Source: Mucilaginibacter rubeus (GTDB lineage: Bacteria; Bacteroidota; Bacteroidia; Sphingobacteriales; Sphingobacteriaceae). Taken from it: a stretch of DNA of 64,000 nt. Positions within the stretch are counted from its first letter, which is position 1; each line of letters starts with the position of its first letter. The translations under genes and the position numbers were made by a program. The stretch lies in assembly GCF_003286415.2 (NCBI RefSeq), contig NZ_CP043450.1, positions 2,852,001-2,916,000 of the forward strand, given 5' to 3'. The notes below the pieces were generated by a model. It was not told where the DNA came from. It ran no database searches and worked only from the letters and a program-made list of their open reading frames with translations. Shown in pieces: positions 1 through 11,237 of the stretch.

Positions 1-88
1 AATTAATGGTAGTACGTTCGTAATGCAGCATACGCACCAGTCGTTGCCAGGGTGTAGCAGCATTTACATGCTTCTTTTTTTTCATCAT
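1..88 (-). CDS. Start of a probable ABC exporter gene (5' end only)
   Basis: Only the first 29 codons lie in the window. The reading begins with two consecutive Met codons, then a Lys run (KKKK) and the segment ATPWQRLVRMLHYERTTIN. Type I secretion/peptidase-type ABC transporters of Bacteroidota often begin with a similar 'TPWQR-hydrophobic' stretch just before the first membrane helix, which is why I lean to that family. Too little is visible to prove it: no Walker motif or membrane segment is included. The start at 88 uses the first of the two ATGs; 85 is equally possible. Confidence 0.4.
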   Translation of the reverse strand, partial: MMKKKKHVNAATPWQRLVRMLHYERTTIN

Positions 89-269
89 ATAGGGTAAAAA
101 CTAATGTTTAAAAGTTTGACAGATCAGCTTACAGGCATTATCTTATTTATTCAGGGCAGATCAGATTGGAGTGAAAAGGTCATAAACTGGCCGTGCTACT
201 AAGAAAGCCTAAGCCCATAGCAGATCAACCCTGATAAACGGGTGCCTTGTAAGCGCATAATAAATGGAG

Positions 270-638
270 TTAGGCCAAAAAGAGATCGGGAGGCGGGGTA
301 AGAATCTCTCTAAAGTGTTCCGTAAATAATTTAAAACTGTAAAAATGCACGGGTCCCGACAGAGAGATCACCCAAATAACAGCTTTAAAGGAAATGGCAT
401 TATCAAAACAGGAATAAAGTTTTTTCCCATTTTTTTCAAAGCTTTTCTCGGCAAAATCGTGGTTTTCATCCCCAGCACTTTTTTCGTTTTCGGCAGGATT
501 ATCTGCAGATAGTGATTTGTTATGAGAAGTGTAACAATGAACAAAAACATCGCACGATTTTATGGCGAACATTGCTATGAGCAAAATCCCCAAAATTCCT
601 TTTACAAATGATTGCCTAAAAAACAATACTAAATCCAC
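270..638 (-). CDS. Small membrane-anchored hypothetical protein
   Basis: A 122-residue protein I cannot assign to a named family. Residues about 12-30 form one hydrophobic segment (a signal anchor or uncleaved signal). A Cys/His patch follows (SCDVFVHCYTSH), then a charged Glu/Lys/Asp-rich linker at about 45-72. A second moderately hydrophobic stretch lies near 83-96, and the tail contains TPPPD. The layout resembles the short single-pass proteins with scattered Cys/His and a proline-rich C-terminus that occur near metal transport genes in Sphingobacteriaceae, but this is only a resemblance. It stands alone, about 180 bases from the exporter fragment and with AT-rich DNA upstream. Coding status is likely but not certain. 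Confidence 0.5.
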   Translation of the reverse strand: MDLVLFFRQSFVKGILGILLIAMFAIKSCDVFVHCYTSHNKSLSADNPAENEKSAGDENHDFAEKSFEKNGKKLYSCFDNAISFKAVIWVISLSGPVHFYSFKLFTEHFREILTPPPDLFLA

Positions 639-945
639 TGTTGCAAATATAACAACTCATAACACTAAGCACACTAAAAAACCATCAAAAAAACCTCAAA
701 AAACATAAAAAAACCATTTTTTAACAACCAAACTACAATCAAATTAATACACGATTAAAAGAAAATTAGAAAACAATTAGAAGGCAATTACAGCTACATT
801 TTTGACCGGAATGATTTATCATTTTAAACAACTTACACATCAGCTAATGCAGAACTAACATATGCAGACTACTGCCACAGAGTAAACAAAGTAATTTTTA
901 GCCGGGAAAGTTGCAATAAGAACCACGAGGCACACGCCGCGCTCG
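639..945. other. AT-rich intergenic stretch without a gene
   Basis: About 300 bases with no convincing reading frame. The part at roughly 660-790 is very A-rich on the + strand and repeats short AAAAAACC-like runs. I see neither regularly spaced repeats nor a strong hairpin. It probably holds the promoter of the small minus-strand protein that ends at 270 and otherwise looks like degenerate DNA next to the pseudogene debris that follows. Confidence 0.5.
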
Positions 946-1167
946 AAAGATGTCATTACAGCAATGCAAACCGATTAGGGCATAGAATTAAAAGATTTAA
1001 TGATACATGGGGGAATCACATCCAATAAATTTGTGCTTGCCTTCCTCGCAGACCTTTTGAACTGTGACTTGATGTGTAGTAATATGCCTGACATCTCTGC
1101 CCTTGGTGTAGCCCTGCTTTCCGGTTTAAAAGCTGGCATTTCAAGGTTTTGTATCTTAAAAAACTAA
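946..1167 (+). pseudogene. C-terminal remnant of an FGGY-family kinase (glycerol kinase/xylulokinase type)
   Basis: Reading the + strand from 946 gives KDVITAMQTD, a TAG stop at 976-978, then GIELKDL and HGGITSNKFVLAFLADLL, followed by NMPDISALGVALLSGLKAG and a TAA at 1165-1167. This matches the FGGY_C signature of glycerol kinase: 'DV..AM..D.GI.LK.L..DGG.T.N.F..QF.ADIL' followed by a 'P...ALGAA.LAGLA.G' segment. The aspartate of the usual DGG is replaced by His. No N-terminal kinase domain exists upstream and the in-frame stop breaks what remains. It is therefore a decayed fragment, about 65 codons of what is normally a protein of roughly 500 residues. Confidence 0.75.
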
Positions 1168-1176
1168 TTAATTTTA

Positions 1177-1389
1177 ATGCGGGGTAGTACTCACGATAAG
1201 CTTGTTGTTGTTTGGTCGGAAAAGATTCGGGTGTTTGAAACAGACTTTAACGAGTACTGGAGCGAGCTTTACCGCCATGCTTACCGCAAAACCCAGACCA
1301 GGGATGTTTCAAAAGATTTGGCTCCGTTGATTAACATAACCCCGGCCAACGTTAACCCCGATTTTGCATCGCTGATTTCCGCCTGTTAA
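1177..1389 (+). pseudogene. Probable remnant of an ECF sigma factor (region 2)
   Basis: A 70-codon open frame starting 9 bases after the kinase remnant. Its middle, FNEYWSELYRHAYRKTQTRDVSKDL, resembles region 2.1-2.2 of Bacteroidota ECF sigma factors. The intact sigma gene at 46004-46579 has the comparable YAVLYRHALQRLDDSAEVQDL. After this stretch the resemblance stops, with no DNA-binding region 2.4 or region 4, and the frame ends at a TAA. I read it as a truncated fragment. It could instead be a small orphan ORF, because the similarity covers only about 25 residues. Confidence 0.4.
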
Positions 1390-1622
1390 TTCGACCATTC
1401 GCGGAAAAAAATCGTCATTCTTATTCCCCCCCAAAATATGATTTCCCTGCTATCGGTTAAAATTACTGACGCCGGGACATGTAAATATATTCTTTATGTC
1501 AATCAAGATTATCCATTGATTTTCATTAAGATACAAGCGCTTAATTAATAAGTATCTTTCTATTATTTGATGTCTTTTTCTGCTTTTCCCAGGCACTTAT
1601 TTTCATACCAGTTAATAAATGA

Positions 1623-1655
1623 TTTGCATGTTAATATTTAATTGCTTTACCTTTA
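1623..1655 (+). promoter_or_regulatory. Candidate promoter of the thiamin operon
   Basis: TTTG at 1623-1626 and TACCTTTA at 1648-1655 are separated by 21 bases. They match the Bacteroidota -33/-7 pattern (TTTG ... TAnnTTTG, 7 of 8 in the -7 box). The predicted transcription start falls close to 1660, the first base of the TPP aptamer, which is where it should be for a riboswitch-led transcript. Confidence 0.5.
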
Positions 1656-1660
1656 TGCCA

Positions 1661-1735
1661 ACTTTAGGGGTGTCCTGACGGACTGAGATAATACCCTTTG
1701 AACCTGATCCGGGTAATGCTGGCGAAGGGAAAAGT
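1661..1735 (+). ncRNA. TPP riboswitch (THI box)
   Basis: The THI-box core is plain. AGGGGTG lies near 1666, CTGAGA at 1683-1688, and ACCCTTTGAACCTGATCC with GGGTAATGCTGGC-GAAGGGA follows up to about 1731. These are the conserved J2-4/P4 pyrophosphate-binding and P2-P3 pyrimidine-binding parts of the thiamin pyrophosphate aptamer. The operon that follows is thiamin biosynthesis. About 75 bases separate the aptamer from the thiS start codon. No strong terminator with a U-tract is visible there, so control of translation start or an unrecognised terminator are both possible. Confidence 0.95.
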
Positions 1736-1811
1736 GACGACAATGCTATTCGTGTTGTTTTTCTTTCCTTGTACGGGTACATTCCTATTGTTGAAATTTT
1801 TATGCAACGTA

Positions 1812-3914
<2,103 letters not shown>

Positions 3915-3915
<1 letters not shown>

Positions 3916-4523
3916 TGGAACTGATCGTGATATCGGCCCCTGATGTGGTTGCGAATGAAGCACCAATCATTAACCGCCTGTTTGGGGCCGGATTACAACG
4001 TTTACATCTGCGCAAACCAGGTTGGGATATTGGCCGATGCATCGATCTTATTACACAAATTGATCGGGCATACCATCATGCTATTGTTTGTCATCAGCAC
4101 CATCAGCTGGTCAAAATTTTTGGAATGGAGTATCTGCATTATACCGAAAATGACCGCATCAAAAGCGATCAATCGAAATTAAGCTCGCTGGTTAACGACG
4201 GCTACCGGTTGAGCACCTCGATACATGATATTGGCGCGATTCCCGGATTACTACGCTTTGAATATGCTTTTTTAAGCCCTGTATTTAGCAGTATATCCAA
4301 GCCTGGTTATCGAAGCATTTTGCCTGCAGATTTTTGTCTGGATAAAAGTATCCCCTCGCCAAAAGTTTTCGCCCTTGGTGGCGTAAATGAGTCCAATCTC
4401 GAACAGATAAAAGAAATGAATTTCGACGGAGCAGCTGTATTGGGCGCTATCTGGCAAGATCCGGAACAAGCTGTTTCAAATTTTATAAAAATTAAACAAG
4501 TAACTGAAGAATTAAATTCATGA
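3915..4523 (+). CDS. tenI: TenI-like thiazole tautomerase / thiamin-phosphate synthase family protein
   Basis: A 202-residue TIM-barrel protein of the ThiE/TenI family. The segments LHLRKPGW, STSIHD, LSPVFSSISKPG and FALGGVN match TenI rather than ThiE. In B. subtilis TenI a histidine after 'SxH' speeds tautomerisation of the thiazole phosphate carboxylate made by ThiG. The pyrophosphate-binding pattern of true ThiE is weaker here (the Asn-Asp of 'VND' is missing). Because a canonical ThiE follows immediately, I infer that this copy is the tautomerase. It overlaps thiC by one base and thiE by four (ATGA). Either role is chemically possible. Confidence 0.78.
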
Positions 4524-5164
4524 TCGATAAACTACACTATATCTCTCAACAGCCAAAAAACGGCACGCACCTCGACGCTATCAAAGCGGCTTTGGATGCG
4601 GGTTGTAAATGGATACAATTGAGGGTTAAAGATCAGCCCGAAGATATCATTCTGCAATACGCTATCGAGGCCGTTAAGCTTTGCGATGAGTATGGCGCCA
4701 AATTAATAGTGAACGACCACCCCGAAATTGCATTAAAGGCGGACGCGCACGGCCTGCACCTTGGTTTGCAGGATATGTCCATACCACAGGCTCGCCAGAT
4801 TGTCGGTCCGGATATGATTATCGGCGGCACAGCTAATACGTTTGCACATATACAACAGCGCGTAGCTGATGGTGCCGATTATATCGGCCTTGGCCCCTAC
4901 CGTTTTACAACTACCAAACAAAAGCTGAGCCCTATTTTGGGCTTGCGGGGCTATTGGGATATCATAGCTCAAATGCGTCTTGCAAAAATGAGTATCCCGG
5001 TAATCGCTATTGGTGGCATTGTGCCGGCCGATATCCCGCTGATCATGCCAACCGGAATACACGGGGTAGCGTTATCCGGCGCCATCACCCAGGCCACAGA
5101 TGCCAGGCAAATGGTTTCGGAATTATATCATCATTTAAATCAACCTTCGTTAAACGAAGCTTAA
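4520..5164 (+). CDS. thiE: Thiamin-phosphate synthase ThiE
   Basis: This enzyme couples hydroxymethylpyrimidine diphosphate with thiazole carboxylate phosphate to give thiamin phosphate. The 214-residue TIM barrel carries the ThiE set: IQLRVKD (substrate strand), [20 protein letters not shown] (the Asp binds magnesium and the HLG follows), [23 protein letters not shown] and VIAIGGI (phosphate loop). The start overlaps the end of tenI in an ATGA junction. The next gene, thiG, begins 11 bases after its stop. The operon therefore has two ThiE/TenI-type barrels in tandem, which share fold and several motifs but differ clearly in sequence. Confidence 0.94.
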   Translation: MIDKLHYISQQPKNGTHLDAIKAALDAGCKWIQLRVKDQPEDIILQYAIEAVKLCDEYGAKLIVNDHPEIALKADAHGLHLGLQDMSIPQARQIVGPDMIIGGTANTFAHIQQRVADGADYIGLGPYRFTTTKQKLSPILGLRGYWDIIAQMRLAKMSIPVIAIGGIVPADIPLIMPTGIHGVALSGAITQATDARQMVSELYHHLNQPSLNEA

Positions 5165-5175
5165 GAGTAACACCT

Positions 5176-5943
5176 ATGTTAACCATCGCTGATAAAACTT
5201 TTCAGTCGCGCTTATTTACAGGTACCGGCAAATTTAATTCGCCCTCCATGATGGAGGAGGCTTTGCTGGCCTCAGGCTCTGAACTGGTAACCGTTGCCCT
5301 GAAGCGTGTTGATGTAAAGCACAATGACAACGACGATTTGCTGCTCCGCTTAAAATACCCGCATATCAACCTGCTGCCTAATACATCAGGCGTACGTAAT
5401 GCAAAAGAAGCTGTGTTTGCAGCCCAGCTCGCCCGCGAAGCACTTGAAACCAACTGGATAAAACTGGAGATCCATCCCGATCCCAAATACCTGATGCCCG
5501 ACCCGATTGAAACCCTAAAGGCTACCGAAGAACTGGCGAAAATGGGTTTTGTGGTGCTACCCTACATCCATGCCGATCCCGTGTTATGTAAAAGACTTGA
5601 GGATGCGGGTACCGCGGCTGTGATGCCTTTAGGTTCGCCCATTGGCAGTAATAAGGGACTTAAAACCATCGATTTTTTAGAGATCATCATTAGTCAAAGC
5701 AGTGTGCCCGTTATTGTTGATGCGGGCATAGGTGCTCCGTCGGATGCTGCGAAAGCGCTTGAGATAGGTGCAGACGCTGTACTGGTAAATACAGCCATCG
5801 CGGTATCAAGTAATCCTGTGCAAATGGCCGAAGCGTTTAAACTGGCCGTTGAAGCCGGTCGTATGGCATTTGAAGCCAAACTGGCGCAACCGGTATCGCA
5901 TGCAATGGCAAGTAGTCCACTAACTTCATTTTTAGATGAGTAG
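5176..5943 (+). CDS. thiG: Thiazole synthase ThiG
   Basis: A 255-residue TIM-barrel enzyme that builds the thiazole ring from deoxyxylulose phosphate, dehydroglycine and ThiS thiocarboxylate. The Schiff-base lysine sits at residue 96 in [16 protein letters not shown], matching the family's Lys96. '[19 protein letters not shown]', '[14 protein letters not shown]' and '[23 protein letters not shown]' are the phosphate and product loops. The open frame reaches back into thiE, but the ATG at 5176 gives the normal length. Its last eight bases overlap the start of thiH. Confidence 0.96.
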   Translation: MLTIADKTFQSRLFTGTGKFNSPSMMEEALLASGSELVTVALKRVDVKHNDNDDLLLRLKYPHINLLPNTSGVRNAKEAVFAAQLAREALETNWIKLEIHPDPKYLMPDPIETLKATEELAKMGFVVLPYIHADPVLCKRLEDAGTAAVMPLGSPIGSNKGLKTIDFLEIIISQSSVPVIVDAGIGAPSDAAKALEIGADAVLVNTAIAVSSNPVQMAEAFKLAVEAGRMAFEAKLAQPVSHAMASSPLTSFLDE

Positions 5944-7048
5944 TTTTAACGACATTTTTGAAACCTGTAACTGGGACGATACCAAGGCCAGCATCTACGC
6001 TAAAACCAGCGCTGATGTTGAACGCGCCCTGGCCGCCGATAAAAGAACATTAGAGGATTTTAAGGCGCTGGTATCGCCTGCGGCAGCCCCCTACCTGGAG
6101 CAAATGGCACAGATTAGCCAGCGCTTAACCTTAAAACGGTTCGGCAAGGTGCTGCAGATGTATGTACCGCTTTATTTATCCAACGAATGTAGCAACATTT
6201 GCACCTATTGCGGCTTTAGCTACGATAATAAGGTGAAACGCAAAACGCTTTCGCCGATGGAAATTATGCAGGAAGTAGCCGTTATCAAGGAGATGGGCTA
6301 CGAGCACGTTTTATTGGTAACCGGCGAGGACAATGTTAATGTGCATGTAGATTACTTTAAAAAAGTGCTCGAATTGATCAGGCCGCATTTTGCGCATATT
6401 TCGATGGAGGTGCAGCCTATGGACCTTGAAGATTACCAGCAACTTACACCCTACGGCCTTAACACCGTGTTGGTATACCAGGAAACATATCATAAGGAAG
6501 ATTATAAAAAGCATCATCCCAAAGGCAAAAAATCAAATTTTAAATACCGCGTTGAAACGCCCGACAGGTTGGGTCAGGCCGGAATTCATAAAATGGGGCT
6601 GGGCGTGTTAATAGGCCTGGAAGACTGGCGTACCGATTGTTTTTTTACGGCGATGCACCTTAACTATCTTGAAAAAAAATACTGGCAAACTAAATATAGT
6701 CTTTCGTTTCCACGATTGAGGCCCTTTAGCGGCGGTCTTGAACCAAAGGTAGAAATGAATGACCGGGAACTGGTGCAGCTGATTTGTGCTTACCGTTTGT
6801 TTAACGAAGAGGTTGAACTTTCGATATCCACGCGCGAATCCGCCAACTTTCGCAATAATATCATCAGGCTGGGCATTACTTCTATAAGTGCCGGTTCGAA
6901 AACCAATCCGGGTGGGTACGCGGTAGAACCCGAATCATTGGAACAATTCGAAATCTCAGACGAACGCAGTCCCGCCGAAATTGCGAAGATAATTGCCCAA
7001 CAGGGCTATGAAGCGGTTTGGAAAGATTGGGATAGCTGTTTAACCTAA
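5936..7048 (+). CDS. thiH: 2-iminoacetate synthase ThiH
   Basis: A radical SAM tyrosine lyase that supplies dehydroglycine (2-iminoacetate) to ThiG. It is the anaerobic-type alternative to glycine oxidase ThiO. The cluster-binding CX3CX2C is present at Cys 85, 89 and 92 ([11 protein letters not shown]), the usual radical SAM position after a short N-terminal region. GEDNVNV and the C-terminal BATS-type domain with '[20 protein letters not shown]' follow. Length is 370 residues, normal for the family. It overlaps thiG by eight bases, and ThiG and ThiH form a complex in E. coli. Confidence 0.95.
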   Translation: MSSFNDIFETCNWDDTKASIYAKTSADVERALAADKRTLEDFKALVSPAAAPYLEQMAQISQRLTLKRFGKVLQMYVPLYLSNECSNICTYCGFSYDNKVKRKTLSPMEIMQEVAVIKEMGYEHVLLVTGEDNVNVHVDYFKKVLELIRPHFAHISMEVQPMDLEDYQQLTPYGLNTVLVYQETYHKEDYKKHHPKGKKSNFKYRVETPDRLGQAGIHKMGLGVLIGLEDWRTDCFFTAMHLNYLEKKYWQTKYSLSFPRLRPFSGGLEPKVEMNDRELVQLICAYRLFNEEVELSISTRESANFRNNIIRLGITSISAGSKTNPGGYAVEPESLEQFEISDERSPAEIAKIIAQQGYEAVWKDWDSCLT

Positions 7049-7052
7049 GGAT

Positions 7053-8114
7053 ATGTTGGAGCGCGAAGAACTGAAACGATATAACCGACAAATGATATTG
7101 CCGGAACTGGGTTTGCATGGGCAGGAAAAATTAAAAGCTGCACGTGTGTTGATGATAGGTGCCGGCGGCTTAGGTTGCCCGGTTTTGCAGTACCTGGCAG
7201 CGGCAGGTGCAGGCACCATTGGTATTGTGGACGATGACGTGGTTGACATCAGCAACCTGCACAGGCAAATATTATATTCCGCTGCTGATATTGGCCAGCA
7301 AAAGGCTTTGATAGCCAAGCAAAAACTAAACCAGCTTAACCCTTTTATAGAGCTGATAACTTATACCGAAAGGGTTACCGCTGCCAATGCGCAGCAATTG
7401 ATAAGCAATTTTGATGTAGTAATAGATGGCTCTGATAACTTTACTACTCGCTACCTGGTAAACGATACCTGCGCAGTGCTCGGCAAACCGTTGGTATTTG
7501 GCTCGATATTTAAATTTGAAGGACAGGTATCGGTATTTAATCATCTGGGCGGCCCCAACTATCGTGACATATTTCCCGAAGCGCCACCGGAAAATGAAGT
7601 ACCCAACTGTGCCGAAATTGGCGTTATTGGTGTGCTACCCGGTATAATAGGTACTTATATGGCCAACGAAGCTATTAAGTTGATATGCAGCATCGGTGAG
7701 CTGTTATCTGGTAAATTACTAACCCTGAATGCGCTTGATAATAGCATCTGTATTTTCAAAATAGCTACTGCAGCACTACAACTTCCGGTCAACGCAACCC
7801 TGCCGATTGAAAGAAATAAAGATATAAAACAGGTCGATGCCAACACCGTTAAACAATGGTTGACCGAAACACCCGACGAAATTTACCTCGTAGATGTGCG
7901 TGAAGATTATGAATTTGACGATGAAAATATAGGCGGAGTAAATATTCCGCTTTATGAGTTGAAAGAACAAGCTAATGCTCTTCCAACCGGTAAAAAACTG
8001 GTGTTCATCTGCCAGACCGGGCAACGCAGCAAAATTGCCGCCCAGCAAACCCGATCCTCTTTGGGAAGAGAGGCTTTCAGTCTGAAAGGTGGAATTAGTG
8101 CATTTAATTTTTAG
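7053..8114 (+). CDS. thiF: ThiF-type adenylyltransferase fused to a rhodanese domain
   Basis: An E1-like enzyme that adenylates the C-terminus of ThiS. Residues about 1-240 form the ThiF/MoeB/HesA domain with the nucleotide loop GAGGLG (36-41), DDVVDISNLHRQ, SDNFTTRYLVND and a candidate active cysteine in PNCAEIG (Cys186). Residues about 262-353 are a rhodanese domain with the active-site loop CQTGQRS (Cys320), so adenylation and sulfur transfer are joined in one chain. The MoeB/ThiF zinc-binding CxxC pairs are missing: the usual CYRC is NYRD here. A structural zinc is therefore unlikely. It lies four bases after thiH. Orphan MoeB-like activity on other carriers cannot be excluded. Confidence 0.9.
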   Translation: MLEREELKRYNRQMILPELGLHGQEKLKAARVLMIGAGGLGCPVLQYLAAAGAGTIGIVDDDVVDISNLHRQILYSAADIGQQKALIAKQKLNQLNPFIELITYTERVTAANAQQLISNFDVVIDGSDNFTTRYLVNDTCAVLGKPLVFGSIFKFEGQVSVFNHLGGPNYRDIFPEAPPENEVPNCAEIGVIGVLPGIIGTYMANEAIKLICSIGELLSGKLLTLNALDNSICIFKIATAALQLPVNATLPIERNKDIKQVDANTVKQWLTETPDEIYLVDVREDYEFDDENIGGVNIPLYELKEQANALPTGKKLVFICQTGQRSKIAAQQTRSSLGREAFSLKGGISAFNF

Positions 8115-8123
8115 AACACGATT

Positions 8124-8954
8124 ATGCAGTATTATCAATATTGTTCGGTATTGACCATTGCCGGCTCAGACAGCGGCGGCGGCGCAGGCATTCAGGCCGA
8201 TCTGAAGACATTTGCCGCACTGGGATGCTATGGCACCTCTGCTATTACTGCTATTACCGCGCAAAATACGTTGGGGGTAACTGATATTCATGTTGTCCCA
8301 CCTGCAATGGTGCAAAATCAGATCAGCGCGGTAATGAGTGATATCCGGCCTTCAGCAGTGAAGATCGGCATGCTGCCAAATACAGAAACTGTGCTGGCGG
8401 TAGCCAATACTTTAAAAAGTTACGAACCAGTACCCATCATCCTCGACCCTGTTATAAGTTCAAGTAGCGGAAAACAACTGGCAGATAACGAAGCGTTGCT
8501 TGCCATGAAGGAACTACTTTTCCCGGTGGTCACCCTACTCACGCCAAATCTGAATGAAACGGCCCAGCTAACCGGTAAACATGTTGGCAATGTTGATGAT
8601 ATGATAGATGCAGCAAAAGCATTATTAAACTTAGGAAGCCGGGCTATCCTTGTAAAAGGTGGCCACTTAGACGGGGCTGAACTTTACAATGTATATGCTG
8701 ATCAGCAAGGTAAAAGAGAAACTTTTGCATACCCTTTTATAAACTCCTTAAATACACATGGAACAGGTTGCACGCTGGCTTCGGCCATCGCGGCTTATAT
8801 AGCGCGGGGGCAATCAATAACAGAAGCTATTGCTTCGGCCGGGGTATACGTTAATATAGCTATCAAAGAAGGCCAGAATATAAAAACCGGCGAGGGCTGT
8901 GGGCCACTGAATCACTTCTTTAAGCCTCGTAAGCTGGCGAAACTCAATTTTTGA
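8124..8954 (+). CDS. thiD: Hydroxymethylpyrimidine/phosphomethylpyrimidine kinase ThiD
   Basis: A ribokinase-family enzyme that phosphorylates HMP and HMP-phosphate to the diphosphate used by ThiE. Visible signatures are AGSDSGGGAGIQADLKTF at the N-terminus, LDPVISSSSG, LLTPNLNETAQLTG and the anion-hole/catalytic segment NTHGTGCTLASAIAA. Length (276 residues) is typical. It starts nine bases after thiF and appears to be the last gene of the thiamin operon. No clear terminator hairpin follows before the next gene about 95 bases on. Confidence 0.95.
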   Translation: MQYYQYCSVLTIAGSDSGGGAGIQADLKTFAALGCYGTSAITAITAQNTLGVTDIHVVPPAMVQNQISAVMSDIRPSAVKIGMLPNTETVLAVANTLKSYEPVPIILDPVISSSSGKQLADNEALLAMKELLFPVVTLLTPNLNETAQLTGKHVGNVDDMIDAAKALLNLGSRAILVKGGHLDGAELYNVYADQQGKRETFAYPFINSLNTHGTGCTLASAIAAYIARGQSITEAIASAGVYVNIAIKEGQNIKTGEGCGPLNHFFKPRKLAKLNF

Positions 8955-9048
8955 AGACATATATCGGTACTTACAAGCAGGCGCATCATGGCCTAAATTG
9001 TATAATTTATGTCCTTTCAGACAATTTCCAATTTCTCTAAATTTGAAC

Positions 9049-10110
9049 ATGGAAGAAGCTAATGGACAACCAGACAAAAAGTTGATCGTTATCGTAGCGA
9101 TGACCGGTAACATGTTGCTTAATTTTTGTGGCCCTGCCGACGTATTTATTAACGCCGACAGATGCCTCGAAAATTGCGATATTTTGGATGGATATGACGT
9201 CAAAGTTGTAGCCCCCACTTCAAATAAAAAATTGGATACAGCTGCCAGAATGAGCATAAATTGCGAACTAAGTGTAGCCGATATTCAAGGTTCCATCGAT
9301 ACGCTGATCATAGCCGGCAATGATTCCAGAGAAGCCAGTCAACCAGGCTTAAACGAGTTTTATGATTGGTTGGCTACCCGAAACGAATATAACACGCGCC
9401 GTATAGCTTCAATTTGCGGCGGCGCATTTGTTTTAGCAAAAGCCGGGATATTAAACGGGCGAAAAGCTACCACGCATTGGCAGGCAAGCGAAAGGCTTAG
9501 TAAAGCCTACCCGGATATTGAAGTTAATGTCAATCCATTTTTTACCAGAGATGGCCATGTTTATACCTCTGCCGGTGTTTCGTCTGGCATCGACCTATCG
9601 TTGGCCCTGGTAGAACAGGATTACAATAAGGATATAGCGATCAGCGTGGCACGTAAATTGGTTTTTTACTTAAGTCGGCCAGGTTTTCAGTCGCAATTTG
9701 GTAGCCTGTTGCCTATTTATGAGCGAGAGCACATTGGTCAAAGGACACAGAATTGGATAGCCGGCCATTTGAATGAAAAAATGGAAGTCAACCAGATTGC
9801 TGAACAGATGAATATGAGTACCCGTAATTTCACTCGGGTATTTCACCGCGAAACAGGAATGCCCCCTGCTAAATTTGTTGAAAAATTACGGGTTGAGGCT
9901 GCGCGGAAATATTTAGAAGATTCTGATACGCCTCTTGAAAGGATTGCGGAGTTATGCGGTCTGGGTGGTTTGGTGTCCATGCGCCGGATTTTCTTGAGGC
10001 ACTTAAATACAACCCCATCTGATTATCGCAGGGCTTTCCGAACATCACTTCGGGACTCGGGTATTGAAAGCCTGATCGCATCTGAAGCAAGATTAGCTGA
10101 TATCATATAA
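9049..10110 (+). CDS. GlxA-family transcriptional regulator (DJ-1/PfpI + AraC HTH)
   Basis: The N-terminal half is a DJ-1/PfpI-like sensor domain. It includes NFCGPADVF, TLIIAGN and the nucleophile-elbow-like SICGGAFVLAKAGIL with a Cys, then 'ATTHW' and 'TSAGVSSGIDLSLALVE'. The C-terminal 100 residues contain the two helix-turn-helices of AraC proteins (MEVNQIAEQMNMSTRNFTR and PLERIAELCGLGGLVSM). The ligand is unknown; relatives respond to small amines or aldehydes. The ATG at 9049 (MEEANGQPDKK) is chosen over an upstream in-frame ATG at 8998 because the extra 17 residues match nothing. It is co-oriented with the GAPDH gene 96 bases downstream, which might be its target. Confidence 0.85.
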   Translation: MEEANGQPDKKLIVIVAMTGNMLLNFCGPADVFINADRCLENCDILDGYDVKVVAPTSNKKLDTAARMSINCELSVADIQGSIDTLIIAGNDSREASQPGLNEFYDWLATRNEYNTRRIASICGGAFVLAKAGILNGRKATTHWQASERLSKAYPDIEVNVNPFFTRDGHVYTSAGVSSGIDLSLALVEQDYNKDIAISVARKLVFYLSRPGFQSQFGSLLPIYEREHIGQRTQNWIAGHLNEKMEVNQIAEQMNMSTRNFTRVFHRETGMPPAKFVEKLRVEAARKYLEDSDTPLERIAELCGLGGLVSMRRIFLRHLNTTPSDYRRAFRTSLRDSGIESLIASEARLADII

Positions 10111-10206
10111 CTATTCAAAGCAATAATACCGAACACGCTATTTCCATGAAATCAGCGCAACGGATAACTCATGCCTTTACTTTTTAACAACGTAAATTTT
10201 AACAAT

Positions 10207-11184
10207 ATGAAAATCGCCATTAATGGATTTGGCAGGATCGGCAGAATGACCCTGCGTGCTTTACAGGATAAAACAAATATAGAAGTTGTTGCCATCAACG
10301 ATCTTACAGATATCGGAACACTCGTACACTTATTGAAATACGATACCGCTCATAGCCGTTTTCCGGGAGAGGTAAGTGCGGATGGAGATTACATTATTGT
10401 TGGCGCAAAGCGTATCAAGCTGTTGAGTGAAAAAGATCCGGAAAAATTGCCCTGGAATGAATTAGAGATCGATGCAGTCATTGAATCGACCGGAAGATTT
10501 ACGGATAAGAAATCAGCAGAATCTCATCTTAAAGCCGGTGCAAAAAAGGTTTTAATCACCGCGCCTGCAACCGGAGGTGTTAAAACCATTGTACATGGAG
10601 TAAATAACGATTTAATCGGGAACGATCAGATTTATTCAACCGCCTCTTGTACTACCGGCAGTATAGCGCCTGTATTGCATGTGCTGGACAAAGAATATGG
10701 TATTGAATCGGGCTATATGGTTACTGTACATGCCTTCACCGCCGATCAAAACCTGCAGGATGCACCTCATAGAGATCTGCGTCGTGCCCGTGCAGCTGCC
10801 TACAACATTATTCCAACAACAACGGGTGCAGCAAAAGCAATTGGAGATGTATTACCAAATCTTAAAGGGAAACTGGATGGCTATTCATACAGGGTTCCGG
10901 TAATTGATGGTTCTATTGTCGATCTTTCCATTAACCTGCAAACGGATGTTACAGCAGCAGAGATCAACGCGGTATTAAAGCGCTATGCGGAAAGTTCGCT
11001 TAAAGGTATTATGCAATATACCGAAGAGCCGTTTGTATCTTCTGATATCTTAGGCAATCCCCACTCTTCTATTGTCGACGGCACAATGACCAAAGCCATC
11101 GGAAAATTAATCAAGGTTGTTGCCTGGTATGATAACGAGGTTGGGATATCCAATCGGATATCTGAATTGATCTCCGAGTTGTAA
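10207..11184 (+). CDS. gap: Glyceraldehyde-3-phosphate dehydrogenase
   Basis: A 325-residue NAD-dependent GAPDH. NGFGRIGR is the Rossmann loop, Asp32 in AINDL favours NAD over NADP, and the catalytic Cys148 lies in STASCTTG with His175 in TVHAFT. The signature 'RDLRRARAAAYNIIPTTTGAAKA' and the C-terminal WYDNEVG are present. The region after the catalytic domain departs from the usual pattern (ADQNLQDAPHRD in place of the common NDQ...LPHKD; DILGNPHSS in place of DF...R/SS). This suggests a second, divergent paralogue rather than the main glycolytic copy. The start at 10207 (MKIAINGFG) fits the family; an upstream in-frame ATG at 10171 would add 12 unrelated residues. Confidence 0.93.
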   Translation: MKIAINGFGRIGRMTLRALQDKTNIEVVAINDLTDIGTLVHLLKYDTAHSRFPGEVSADGDYIIVGAKRIKLLSEKDPEKLPWNELEIDAVIESTGRFTDKKSAESHLKAGAKKVLITAPATGGVKTIVHGVNNDLIGNDQIYSTASCTTGSIAPVLHVLDKEYGIESGYMVTVHAFTADQNLQDAPHRDLRRARAAAYNIIPTTTGAAKAIGDVLPNLKGKLDGYSYRVPVIDGSIVDLSINLQTDVTAAEINAVLKRYAESSLKGIMQYTEEPFVSSDILGNPHSSIVDGTMTKAIGKLIKVVAWYDNEVGISNRISELISEL

Positions 11185-11237
11185 CTGCTGGCTGGTTGAT
11201 CAAACCATCCACCTATGCAAACCATTCTTAATTCAAT

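Noticed and set aside
660..790. A-rich stretch as a possible repeat array or replication origin
   Set aside because: Runs are irregular in spacing and length, no DnaA-box cluster or spacer pattern is visible, and no dnaA/dnaN gene is nearby.
976..978. In-frame TAG in the kinase fragment as a possible recoded codon
   Set aside because: No upstream kinase domain or recoding signal exists; TAG recoding is not expected in this group, so it is simple decay.
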